Positions 1 to 8,326 of a stretch of 64,000 nt of DNA are shown here, piece by piece. The first letter of the stretch is position 1. Each line of letters opens with the position of its first letter. The notes below the pieces were generated by a model, which worked only from the letters and a program-made list of their open reading frames with translations, searched no databases and was not told the origin of the DNA. The translations under genes and the position numbers were made by a program. Source of the DNA: Oligoflexia bacterium (GTDB lineage Bacteria; Bdellovibrionota; Bacteriovoracia; Bacteriovoracales; Bacteriovoracaceae). Location of the stretch: NCBI GenBank assembly GCA_015232355.1, contig JADFZW010000013.1, forward strand, positions 41,256-105,255. The letters run 5' to 3'.

Positions 1-81
1 GAAAATTCTCCTCTAAAAGTTGTGATATAATATAAAAATCTCTTTTTATGAGAAAAATAAATAATTTAAGAGGAGCTGCAA

Positions 82-1032
82 ATGACTATTGTAAGTGAAA
101 AAATTCTTTCTCTCAAAGATAATGAATTATTAGAAAAGACAAAAAAATTAGTTGCTGTCGAAAAAGCACAAACACTAGAGGTGTTGGCGCATCTACAAGA
201 AATTTCCAGGCGTCGCTTGTTTTGTGATTTGGGATACTCTTCACTTTTTGAATACACTCATCGTGAGCTGGGGTACAGTGAAGCGGAAAGCTGGGCGAGA
301 GTTTCAGCAATACAATTAATCATTCAAGTACCGGGGGCGAAAAAAAGCTTAAGCGATGGTGAGATCTCACTTACTAATTTGGCCAAGGCAGCTTCATCAA
401 TTACAAGACAAGAGAAATCATTGAGTGAAAAATTATCACAAGAACAAAAGGAAGAAGTTTTAACTGCAGTTACTCGGAAAAGCACTAGAGAAGCAGAACT
501 ATCACTAAAAGAGATTGAACTTAAAAAATTAAGTGAAAAAGGAATCACTCCACCTGCAGCTGTAGTGAATATCCAAAAAATTAAAGTAAGTGATCAAGTA
601 GTAAAAAAAATATTACAATTAAAGACTATTAAAGGAAACTTTAGCGATTCAGAATTAATTGAACAATTAATCGATCAAGAATTGAAAAAAATTGAAGAAG
701 AAAAAAAGCTTAAGACCTCTCTTGTATGTACTAAAGAATCTCCACCAGTACAAGCAAATGATAAAAAGAACAATCGTTATATCCCTAAAAGTGTAAAAGA
801 GTTTGTAAGAAATCGTGCTAATAATCGATGTGAATTTGTAGATCCAATTTCTGGAAGGAGATGCATGGAGGTTCATAATTTACAGTACGATCATCAAAAA
901 ATTCCATTTTCGCTTGGTGGACAAAGTACAATTGACAATATTTTTTTGAAATGTCGAAACCATAATAGTCGTGGTGCAATTGTTTTCTTTGGTTTAGAAA
1001 AGATGGATCCATTCCTAAACCACCAACATTAA
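82..1032 (+). CDS. HNH endonuclease, DUF222-like N-terminus
   Basis: This 316-residue protein has a helical N-terminal region (residues 1-150) of the type found with HNH nucleases in Bdellovibrio-like genomes, including a motif resembling LGYSSLFEYTHRELGYSE. A charged linker follows. The C-terminal HNH module (about 245-305) has the Cys pair around NRCEFVD and GRRCMEV, then YDHQKIPF with the catalytic DH, an Asn in DNIFLKC and a final His in RNHNSRG. The start is set by an AGAGGAG ribosome-binding site at 69-75, and a TATAAT sits at 26-31. The family cleaves DNA. The in vivo role, such as mobile-element or defence nuclease, is not shown. It stands alone and is followed by an inverted repeat. 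Confidence 0.85.
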   Translation: MTIVSEKILSLKDNELLEKTKKLVAVEKAQTLEVLAHLQEISRRRLFCDLGYSSLFEYTHRELGYSEAESWARVSAIQLIIQVPGAKKSLSDGEISLTNLAKAASSITRQEKSLSEKLSQEQKEEVLTAVTRKSTREAELSLKEIELKKLSEKGITPPAAVVNIQKIKVSDQVVKKILQLKTIKGNFSDSELIEQLIDQELKKIEEEKKLKTSLVCTKESPPVQANDKKNNRYIPKSVKEFVRNRANNRCEFVDPISGRRCMEVHNLQYDHQKIPFSLGGQSTIDNIFLKCRNHNSRGAIVFFGLEKMDPFLNHQH

Positions 1033-1045
1033 TTTATTTTAGGCA

Positions 1046-1071
1046 AAGCTTCTAGAGCGCCCTAGAAGCTT
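1046..1071. terminator. Perfect inverted repeat after the HNH gene
   Basis: Two 10-base arms (AAGCTTCTAG and CTAGAAGCTT) flank a 6-base GC-rich loop, 14 bases after the HNH stop codon. No clear T-tract follows, so it may be a transcription terminator without a U-run, an mRNA-end stabiliser or a protein site. Confidence 0.45.
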
Positions 1072-1337
1072 GGTGCTAAATAATTATAAAATATTTCCAT
1101 TACAATTACATTACTTTCTAATCATCAACGGATTTGCTAACACCTCACCATCTAGAAGGAAAAAAGAACTTACGGCCCGTGCACAAGGGTCTTTCATTGT
1201 GGATAAATTAGAACAACTACATAATCATATTCGACAAACACAATTTGAATAAAAATCTTAAAAAAAATAGGTAAAGTTTTTTTAAAAATTAGACAGAATT
1301 AAAAAGTGATGGTGATGGATGGTGATGGTGATGGTGA
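1072..1337. other. Intergenic stretch with weak short reading frame and GATGGT repeats
   Basis: A 60-codon frame (1070-1252, TTG/GTG start, no ribosome-binding site) ends in a plausible-looking helical tail (KLEQLHNHIRQTQFE) and could be the remnant of a gene. I recognise no family. Near the end, GATGGT units are reiterated at 1307-1338, right at the stop codon of the next gene on the minus strand. Confidence 0.3.
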
Positions 1338-2018
1338 TTAGATAGGATACTTAGTAATTTTCAAGTGTGCCCAAACATAGTATGGAAATCCAAAATAAAT
1401 GATATCCTCAACTGGCAAAAAAAACATTTCACTACCTTTAAAACCAGATACTGGATTTTCTTGTATCCATCGTGAATTATCATATTCACCTGCTGGTGCA
1501 TAGGTTGTCATATTGGCCACATGATTTCCTTTGAAATAAATTTGGCATCTTTTTATATTACCATTAAAGAAAAACATTATTTCACTGTGAAGAGATAGAT
1601 TAAAGTCCAATATCGATTCCGTTCCTGGAAAGTAACTTGCATCTGCAAATATACCTGTATTTCCGTCTTTAAAAACAATTTCACCTTTACCAGTCATCAT
1701 GTAAGGGATGAAAAAAAATGGTCGTAGCATGCCTGTTTTTTCTTGAAAAATAATTTCTCCATTAGCAATTTTGGCCGCCCAAAAAGATAAGACAGGATTA
1801 TTTTCACCAAAATACATAACAGCAGATCCTGCAGATTGATCATATTGTAATTTAATTGGCCCAAGACTTACCACTTCTGCCTTATAACTATATCGGTTTG
1901 CTGCTTGTGAAGTAGAGATGATTGTAATAGTAAAAAAAGAGAGTACAAAAATAAAAGCAAAAACAGAAATAAATATTCGAAATAAATTACTATTTTTTAT
2001 TATGTTTATTTTATTCAT
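1338..2018 (-). CDS. Exported protein of unknown function
   Basis: A 226-residue protein with a long hydrophobic N-terminal segment (about residues 13-36) ending near SQA, consistent with a signal peptide. The mature part alternates short beta-like stretches with aromatic residues and has no recognised catalytic motif. It starts 3 bases after the stop of the upstream exported protein, so the two are almost certainly co-transcribed. No ribosome-binding site stronger than the end of the previous gene is visible, which fits translational coupling. I do not recognise a family. A secreted or periplasmic location is the only supported statement. Confidence 0.6.
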   Translation of the reverse strand: MNKINIIKNSNLFRIFISVFAFIFVLSFFTITIISTSQAANRYSYKAEVVSLGPIKLQYDQSAGSAVMYFGENNPVLSFWAAKIANGEIIFQEKTGMLRPFFFIPYMMTGKGEIVFKDGNTGIFADASYFPGTESILDFNLSLHSEIMFFFNGNIKRCQIYFKGNHVANMTTYAPAGEYDNSRWIQENPVSGFKGSEMFFLPVEDIIYFGFPYYVWAHLKITKYPI

Positions 2019-2021
2019 TTT

Positions 2022-2801
2022 TTACTCACATACCTTTTCAATAATATTTGGTTCTTGTGCCCAATGGTTACATGTGCGAATAACATTTGTACTGTGATTG
2101 GCGGCCGTAAAATTAAATAGATATTTAAAATCCCAACCAGAAAAAATTGATTTTTGTTTCAGCTGGTGAATAGTGATATATACATCTCCATTTTCTCCTG
2201 CTGCTATTACTTTGTTAATTATATGTTTGCCTGTTCCTTCTGGTTTAACATTTTTGCTCCAATAAACATCAATATCTGAGATGTGAATATCAATTCCACA
2301 AAGATTTTTCACTTGAATTTGAGAGTTACGTCCTTTTTTAAAAACTTGTGTAATCAGACAATTTTGAATTTCATCATCTGGATCTGGTTCCATAAATATT
2401 GAAGCGGCCCTACAAATAAGCGCAGTCATAATTGAAAAGTCATTAGCGTACACACCACTAGTAAATGGAAGACAACTTTTTCTCGAAGGACCACTATAAT
2501 TTGTGGCGGTTATTATTATTTCTTGTTTGCATGCCAAGATCATATCATTTTTGTATTGTTTACAAGTTGATGGTGCCGGTTTGATCTGGTTTTGAATCGG
2601 ACCGTCACCGAGTTTTTCACTACAGTAATATTCTGACCCCATATTTCCTTGTGCTTTTCCCCAATCAATACATTCATCTCTACTCTCACCTTCATTTGAA
2701 AAAGCAGAAGTTGAAATACAAATTGAGAGGAACGAAGTTAAACATAAAACAAAAAAAAGATTTGGATAAAATTTAAAATAAGTTGTAAACATTTTTTTCA
2801 T
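2022..2801 (-). CDS. Exported cysteine-containing protein of unknown function
   Basis: A 259-residue protein with an N-terminal signal peptide (hydrophobic residues 10-33, cleavage near SAFS). The mature region has about eleven cysteines (for example DECIDW, YYCSEK, STCKQY, LACKQE, NLCGID, RTCNHW and KVCE at the C-terminus), suggesting a disulfide-stabilised periplasmic or extracellular fold. An AAGGAG ribosome-binding site precedes the ATG at a normal distance. It is the first gene of a two-gene unit with the exported protein downstream. No family recognised. The cysteine pattern suggests secretion to an oxidising compartment, and nothing further can be supported. Confidence 0.65.
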   Translation of the reverse strand: MKKMFTTYFKFYPNLFFVLCLTSFLSICISTSAFSNEGESRDECIDWGKAQGNMGSEYYCSEKLGDGPIQNQIKPAPSTCKQYKNDMILACKQEIIITATNYSGPSRKSCLPFTSGVYANDFSIMTALICRAASIFMEPDPDDEIQNCLITQVFKKGRNSQIQVKNLCGIDIHISDIDVYWSKNVKPEGTGKHIINKVIAAGENGDVYITIHQLKQKSIFSGWDFKYLFNFTAANHSTNVIRTCNHWAQEPNIIEKVCE

Positions 2802-3033
2802 AACTACTCCTTCTAGTTTTAATCATTGTTTTAGTTTCTATTCTCGATCCCGATCCCGATTTTTATTAATACCAATATTTGGTAACATATTTAATTGTAT
2901 TGCAATGTATGTGCCGTTAATAATAAAATTATTTCGGCATTAAAAATGCAAAAATAAATATATAACAATATAGTAAATGTGAATGTCGTTAAGAAAGCAA
3001 GCATTGACAATTTTTACAACTTTCGGAGGTAAC

Positions 3034-4452
3034 ATGTACAAAAAAACAAGAGTTGCATCTTTATTATCTTTATCTTCTTTAATGACCTTATCGGTGATAT
3101 CCGCTATTATATTTTTAACTAACATATTTATTTTTACTGTCGGTAATAGCACTAATAGTATTGCTGATGATAATATAGTTACTACTAACGATGATCAAGT
3201 GTACTTTTTCATCTACAAACGTTCTCAATTTACATTTGGATTATACAAATCTGATGGTAGTGCTGGCAGTGGTGATAGTGCTGAAATGATACCTGAATTT
3301 TCAGAAACTTCAGAAGTTGATAGAGAAAATACAAATCAAATACAAATGACAGCAAATATGAAGGATCTACGTTTTGATCCAAGTACTCGCGAAATATATT
3401 TTTCCTCTGCATACAACAACTCTTACACTCCATCTCGCTATAATATCTTCAAAACAACTGCAGATGGTAAACCACATACTCAACTTACTCCAGGACCAAA
3501 TTCAGGTGTTAAATACTCTGGAAATTTTCCTTCAGGCAAGGTTAGTGGAACTGTAAAAAAAACAAATGGTGATCCCTGGAGTTCTGCTCCTGTATTTATT
3601 GAAGGGGCCGGTATGGTTTATACAGATGCTCAAGGGAAATTTAGCTTTGATAAAGTCCCCGCAGGTCTTAGATATATTATGGGTTATCGAACCGCCAGTG
3701 ATGTATATCAAGGGATGCCTCTTAATATTGTTGAAAATACTTCTATTGAAGTTTCACTCTCTCCATATATGAACATTAAAGCAAATTTTGAAAGGCCAGC
3801 ACTATACGAGGATAGAGTGTATTTTAGAAATTATCCATATGAAGTTGTATATATGAAAAAAAAATCTAATAATGATCATAATCTAAATCATAATCAAAAT
3901 CCTATAGAGACAAAAGTAATTTACACCTCTACTTCTCAAGGTTGTACTTCCTATAATGTTGAAGGTTTTGATGTAGCTCCCAAGAGTGGTCGGGTTGCTA
4001 TAATAGATTACACTCCTGGATGTCCCACTAATCGTGGACTATATTTAACAGATAAAGATGGTCAAAATTTAAGCGTGTTAATTGATATGAAATTACAAAA
4101 CAGTGAATGGTGTGGAATGAAAGCAGTTCGTTGGTCAGCAGATGAGAGCAAATTAGCAGTACTAGCATGTTATTACTGGTATCCGATGCTTTTTATCTTT
4201 GATACTACTAATTGGAATTTGCTAGGACAAATGTATTTTGATAAAAATCTTTATCCATATGCCAATATTAATCTTTATGATTGGAGTAGTAATAATGAGT
4301 GGTTGCTTGTTTCTTACTATTCAAATGATATGAATAATGGAAATTTATCAAAAATAAAAGTTAATCCAAATGGTTCTATCGATTATACTAATATCGTAAA
4401 TATCATTAGCGGGAATACAATCTATGGAGCAACATTTGTCTTAAAAAAATAA
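3034..4452 (+). CDS. Exported protein with carboxypeptidase-regulatory-like domain and beta-propeller-like region
   Basis: The likely start is the ATG at 3034, preceded by GGAGGT at 3025-3030. An upstream in-frame ATG at 2983 lacks one. The protein is then 472 residues, with a hydrophobic signal segment at its N-terminus. The first part has repeats like those of TolB/WD40 propellers (FDPSTREIYFSSAYN). A carboxypeptidase-regulatory-like domain follows (GKVSGTVKKTNG to SIEVSLSP), recognisable by GTV, DAQGKFSFDKVPAG and Y-rich strands. The second half returns to propeller-like strands (SADESKLAVLACY, DWSSNNEWLLVSYY). It is probably a periplasmic or surface protein that binds polymer or protein. 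No catalytic residues are evident. Confidence 0.65.
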   Translation: MYKKTRVASLLSLSSLMTLSVISAIIFLTNIFIFTVGNSTNSIADDNIVTTNDDQVYFFIYKRSQFTFGLYKSDGSAGSGDSAEMIPEFSETSEVDRENTNQIQMTANMKDLRFDPSTREIYFSSAYNNSYTPSRYNIFKTTADGKPHTQLTPGPNSGVKYSGNFPSGKVSGTVKKTNGDPWSSAPVFIEGAGMVYTDAQGKFSFDKVPAGLRYIMGYRTASDVYQGMPLNIVENTSIEVSLSPYMNIKANFERPALYEDRVYFRNYPYEVVYMKKKSNNDHNLNHNQNPIETKVIYTSTSQGCTSYNVEGFDVAPKSGRVAIIDYTPGCPTNRGLYLTDKDGQNLSVLIDMKLQNSEWCGMKAVRWSADESKLAVLACYYWYPMLFIFDTTNWNLLGQMYFDKNLYPYANINLYDWSSNNEWLLVSYYSNDMNNGNLSKIKVNPNGSIDYTNIVNIISGNTIYGATFVLKK

Positions 4453-4500
4453 GACTTTTAAATTTTAGCGAAACATCTATTTCTCCTCTGAAAATTCTCT

Positions 4501-4559
4501 AAATTATCTAAATTATCTAAATTATCTAAATTATCTAAATTATCTAAATTATCTAAATT
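4501..4559. repeat. Tandem repeat, 9-base unit AAATTATCT
   Basis: Six perfect copies plus five further bases lie in the 387-base gap between the propeller-like gene and the next exported protein. The rest of that gap (4560-4839) is AT-rich with no gene or hairpin that I can support. The repeat shows no spacers, so it is not a CRISPR. It is a plain microsatellite-like array. Confidence 0.9.
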
Positions 4560-4839
4560 TTATAAATTTTTACATTTATTTATTAAAATATGGAATTAGA
4601 GTTTTTAAAAATCTATATATAAAATTCCCATCTCCCTCACTTTCTTTAATACATTCATCATTTAAAAGATTGTATTAAATGTGATGGTTTCGGGACTATG
4701 ACCTGTCTTTGTTTTTATTTGCGAACTAAAGATATTTTATTTACATTTCGACAAAACATCCACTTTCTAACTAAAAACAGTTAATCTACCGATAAATAAT
4801 CATATTCAAAGAAATTATAAGATGATGGAGGTGACCATT

Positions 4840-6507
4840 ATGAAGGCCATAAATTTAAAAATATTTATTTTCTTAACTTTATTCTATTTTACATTCACTA
4901 ATCTAATTCTCAGTTTTAATAGCAACCTGTGGTCTCAATCAAACTTTCACGATCATTTGAATTTAATTCCTGCTCCAGAAGATTTTATTAAAAATGATGA
5001 TTTTTTTGAGATAATAAAAACACAAATTCCTTTTTATGATTTCTGTAATGTAAAACAAGGTAAAAATTCAACCTCTGAAGTTAGTAAATTTTGTATGGAT
5101 ATTATTAACTACAATGAAAAAGATTGGGCGAAAAATAAATTCAACAAAACAAAAGAAATGATCCTTCAGCTATTCGTTAGCAATGAATCTAACCAATCTC
5201 ATGAATGCAAGGGAAACATAAAAACACTTAGAAAAGCATTATTCAGAGAAAAAAATTTCAATGAAAGTATTCAATTTCTAAATAAAAAGATCGACAATAT
5301 AAAGAGAAAATGTTTTGAAAACAAAGAGATGACTGAAATAAAAAAAATAAAACTTCCCCAATATTTAAATGACCTTGGATACGATAATGATATTTTAAAG
5401 CAAAAGATAACTAAACTTCTATCTTTTAATAACATTAGCAAAACTAACCAAACTAACAAAGACTTAAATTCATCACCTTCAACTCAAGATATTCAAAATA
5501 CAAAGAACAGCGTAGAAAAACTAGAGTACTTAAGGGCCGAGACTTTACGCTCTAATATCTTCCATAAAATGATGGAGCAAACATCAAAAGATGGACCAAG
5601 TATAGTACTTGATTTTTTTACTAAAATATTTAAGAAAAATTCTGGAAATCATTTAATTACAGTCCCTCAGGATTTATATGGATTATTCAATGAAAATAAA
5701 TCGAACTTTCCTAATGTTAATTTTTTATATGGAGTACCTCGTAAAAATATTAAGCAGATAGACCCTGACAATCCACTAGAAGTAAAAAAGGAACACCCAA
5801 AAATAGATTACACTCATATTGATATTACTGGTAGCATAAGCGGTTCAAAAGTTAGCATCGATATTATAGAAAAGATTTTAAAGAACTCAATCAAGAAAGT
5901 TTCTTCATCCCCTAAGGAAGAACAAATAATTCGCTTGCATGCTTTTGAGGATTTAAAGGAAGATCAAAATGTGCTTAAAGGATTTTACAAAGTCTTAGAA
6001 GATTTTCCATGTTACGATGAAAATTCAAAAGATAAACTATGCAAAATTAATAAGTGTATTGAAATGACTAAAGCTATTGCAAACAAAGTAGAAAATAAAA
6101 AGTCATCTTATACAATCGTAATCGGTCATATAAACAACATAGACCTTGTAAAAATATCAAAGATAATTCCACGAGAGTGTCGAGTTTTTTTTGAATTTAA
6201 TGCTAATCTCGAATCTAATATCTGTCTTCAAAATGCCAACCCTACAGACTTGTTGAATAAAATGTACAATCTAATTAATTTGGGTTTTAAGGTAAATAGA
6301 GGTTATGACGGCTTTGGTCTTTGGAATAAAAAAGGATGTTCGAACTTAGAAAACTACAATGCTTTCTTGAATATTTTATTAGATTCTAATAATGAATTTC
6401 ATTCAAAAGATGAGATTGAATGCTCTTTAAAAGAATTGAGATCATTAAGCAAATTATCTCTAATACTCATAGATAATGTATTTAGAATAATTGACAATTT
6501 AAAGTAA
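4840..6507 (+). CDS. Large exported protein of unknown function
   Basis: The start at 4840 is chosen because GGAGG at 4827-4831 sits 8 bases upstream. An in-frame ATG pair at 4822/4825 would overlap that site. The 555-residue product has an N-terminal signal peptide (hydrophobic residues 5-25). The mature region is Lys/Asn-rich and helical. Its C-terminal half has alternating strands and helices (YTIVIGHINNIDLVKIS, CRVFFEFNAN, GFKVNRGYDGFGLW) that could form an alpha/beta domain. Cysteines are scattered in it. I recognise no family. It appears monocistronic, with a convergent transporter gene downstream. Confidence 0.6.
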   Translation: MKAINLKIFIFLTLFYFTFTNLILSFNSNLWSQSNFHDHLNLIPAPEDFIKNDDFFEIIKTQIPFYDFCNVKQGKNSTSEVSKFCMDIINYNEKDWAKNKFNKTKEMILQLFVSNESNQSHECKGNIKTLRKALFREKNFNESIQFLNKKIDNIKRKCFENKEMTEIKKIKLPQYLNDLGYDNDILKQKITKLLSFNNISKTNQTNKDLNSSPSTQDIQNTKNSVEKLEYLRAETLRSNIFHKMMEQTSKDGPSIVLDFFTKIFKKNSGNHLITVPQDLYGLFNENKSNFPNVNFLYGVPRKNIKQIDPDNPLEVKKEHPKIDYTHIDITGSISGSKVSIDIIEKILKNSIKKVSSSPKEEQIIRLHAFEDLKEDQNVLKGFYKVLEDFPCYDENSKDKLCKINKCIEMTKAIANKVENKKSSYTIVIGHINNIDLVKISKIIPRECRVFFEFNANLESNICLQNANPTDLLNKMYNLINLGFKVNRGYDGFGLWNKKGCSNLENYNAFLNILLDSNNEFHSKDEIECSLKELRSLSKLSLILIDNVFRIIDNLK

Positions 6508-6600
6508 ATCAATTTTTCAGACCATAAGGAGTGCCTACACCAGAATTCACCCAAAGATTTTTTTAAAGGGCCAAAAAATTAATGAGTTATTCTTTTGCTA

Positions 6601-7551
6601 CTATTTTATTGATAACAAAATTGCTCCAAAGCAAGTGATAAAGATATAGAAGAAACGTTTAAGGGAAATTTTTTCTTTTCCTATTACATAAGCAATGAGT
6701 ACTGCAAATAATGGTGCAATCGATGAGAGAGTACTGATTACTACAATTGGTCCATTTGTCATTGAATATATGTAAGCTGCAAATCCAATGGTTCCTAGTA
6801 ATATTGGCAACCAAATTGATATCATGATTTTAGTTGGTAGAAGTAGTTGTCTATAAGGTGTGCCTAGAATAAGAGCAAATAAAGGAGCGATTATTAAAGT
6901 GAGTGAGAGGCGAATAGTATTGGCCACGCCAACGTTTAATCCTTTACTACCATAAGCGATTCCATAAGTTGATATTGCCCACAGTATGGAGACAATAATA
7001 GAAAGAGCATAACCAACAGTTGTATCTTTTTTTATTTCCCTATTTATTTCTTTATTTATTTCTTTATTTATTTTGTTATTTTTACTATTGGTAGGTTTTG
7101 AATAGATTATTCCTGCTATTCCGATAAGTGTAAGTAGCAATCCAATCCAATGATGGAGGAGTAACTCTTTTTCACCTTCGATCTTAAGAAAATAATTAAT
7201 GAGTGCAACCCACAGAGGATAAATTGCAGAGATAGTAAGGGAAGTGGCCACACCTACTTTATTGGCCGCCATTAAAACTAATCCATCTGCTAATCCTTGA
7301 GTACAGATGCAACCGACAGTCAGATACCCAACAGATTTCCAAGTTACATCAGCAAATCCACCTCCACCAGGAACAGAATTGGCCAAGAATCCCCAGATTA
7401 TAAACATTGGAAGAGCAAATCCAGCTCTAAAAATACTGATGGCGGCCCATGATGTGTTTTTAGCAATGGGAGCAAATACGAGAGTAGTGTATGCATATAT
7501 TGCTGAAACATACAGAGCACAGATGATTGGAAATATCTCAGAGATATTCAT
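6601..7551 (-). CDS. EamA/DMT-family membrane transporter
   Basis: About 316 residues and ten predicted membrane helices arranged as two EamA repeats, the usual size for drug/metabolite transporters. The first repeat includes the PLWVALINYF and GLLLTLIGIAGIIYSK segments, the second the TLSSIAPLFAVLIAYVIGKE and FITCFGAILL segments. These exporters move small metabolites across the inner membrane, and the substrate cannot be read from sequence. The cytoplasmic loop between the repeats holds a reiterated NKEI unit encoded by a 12-base tandem repeat near 7030-7075. The ATG at 7551 is preferred over a TTG two codons earlier. It lies 16 bases downstream of the FecR-like gene and is probably the last gene of the CHAT operon. 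Confidence 0.85.
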   Translation of the reverse strand: MNISEIFPIICALYVSAIYAYTTLVFAPIAKNTSWAAISIFRAGFALPMFIIWGFLANSVPGGGGFADVTWKSVGYLTVGCICTQGLADGLVLMAANKVGVATSLTISAIYPLWVALINYFLKIEGEKELLLHHWIGLLLTLIGIAGIIYSKPTNSKNNKINKEINKEINREIKKDTTVGYALSIIVSILWAISTYGIAYGSKGLNVGVANTIRLSLTLIIAPLFALILGTPYRQLLLPTKIMISIWLPILLGTIGFAAYIYSMTNGPIVVISTLSSIAPLFAVLIAYVIGKEKISLKRFFYIFITCFGAILLSIK

Positions 7552-7567
7552 GTTCAAGTAGTTTTCT

Positions 7568-8305
7568 CTAATAAAAATTTTTAAGGAAGCTTTCAGCTTG
7601 AAGGGTACAACCTTTTTCTACAAGCCACTCTAATATTTTATCGTTTGTCGATGTCGAATTGGAATTTGATATATGAAATGTAATTTTTTTAGAGATATTG
7701 GTTCCTGCAACTCGAATGCGATAAAGATGACCATCTTGCAGATTTAAATTTTTAGGTATTGATAGATATTGGTTATTTTCCTCCCATTCTAAAGTGTGCT
7801 TTTGAGCAGTCTTTTTATTAGCATCACTACCATTAACTTCTTCAGTTATTTCTACTGAAATTTGTTCTTGAGAATTTTGGCGAAAAAATTTTGCTTTTGT
7901 TAAATCGATAATACATTGGTTGCTATTACCTTCAATACTAAGTAAATGAAAATCAGCAACAGCTTGTGGCGGAGATGCTCGAACCATACCCATTGAACGC
8001 ATATCTTTTTCTTTTGTATCTGCTAGTTTTGCAACAGCAGCAAATAATTTATTGTTTTCCTTTTCAGGATTTTTTGGGATGTTAAATATTCCATCATGTG
8101 GACCATTTAATTTTATGATCTCTCCTTTTTGAGAGATCAGTTTAAGAGCAGAAGTTGCGGCAATTTTGATTGCAGTGGAAGAGATATCAATTTTTTTTCC
8201 TACAGGATAATTGCTATCATTTGAATCAATAACAATTACCTCCTCTGCAAAGGCAATAGAAGATAATAAAACAATAAATGAAAGTGAGATTATAAATTTG
8301 TTCAT
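7568..8305 (-). CDS. Exported FecR-like accessory protein of the CHAT/CHASE2 operon
   Basis: A 245-residue protein with a clear signal peptide (residues 1-20, ending AFA). The segment YPVGKKIDI...ALKLISQKGEIIKLNGPHDG resembles FecR-like modules found beside CHASE2 and CHAT genes, in which a 'value of a threshold' strand pattern ends in GP. The C-terminal half (from about residue 150) has beta strands of an Ig-like type (EISVEI, HLYRIRVAG, KKITFHI). It starts 21 bases after the cyclase stop. Its periplasmic location would let it sense or present an envelope signal to the CHASE2 domain of the neighbour. That role is inferred from context only. Confidence 0.6.
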   Translation of the reverse strand: MNKFIISLSFIVLLSSIAFAEEVIVIDSNDSNYPVGKKIDISSTAIKIAATSALKLISQKGEIIKLNGPHDGIFNIPKNPEKENNKLFAAVAKLADTKEKDMRSMGMVRASPPQAVADFHLLSIEGNSNQCIIDLTKAKFFRQNSQEQISVEITEEVNGSDANKKTAQKHTLEWEENNQYLSIPKNLNLQDGHLYRIRVAGTNISKKITFHISNSNSTSTNDKILEWLVEKGCTLQAESFLKNFY

Positions 8306-8326
8306 AAAAAACCTACTAACTCCTAT

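Noticed and set aside
1070-1252. 60-codon frame after the HNH gene
   Set aside because: TTG start inside the inverted repeat, no ribosome-binding site and no recognised family. Treated as a possible remnant only.
4501-4559. Possible CRISPR array
   Set aside because: The 9-base units are contiguous with no spacers and no cas genes are in the window.
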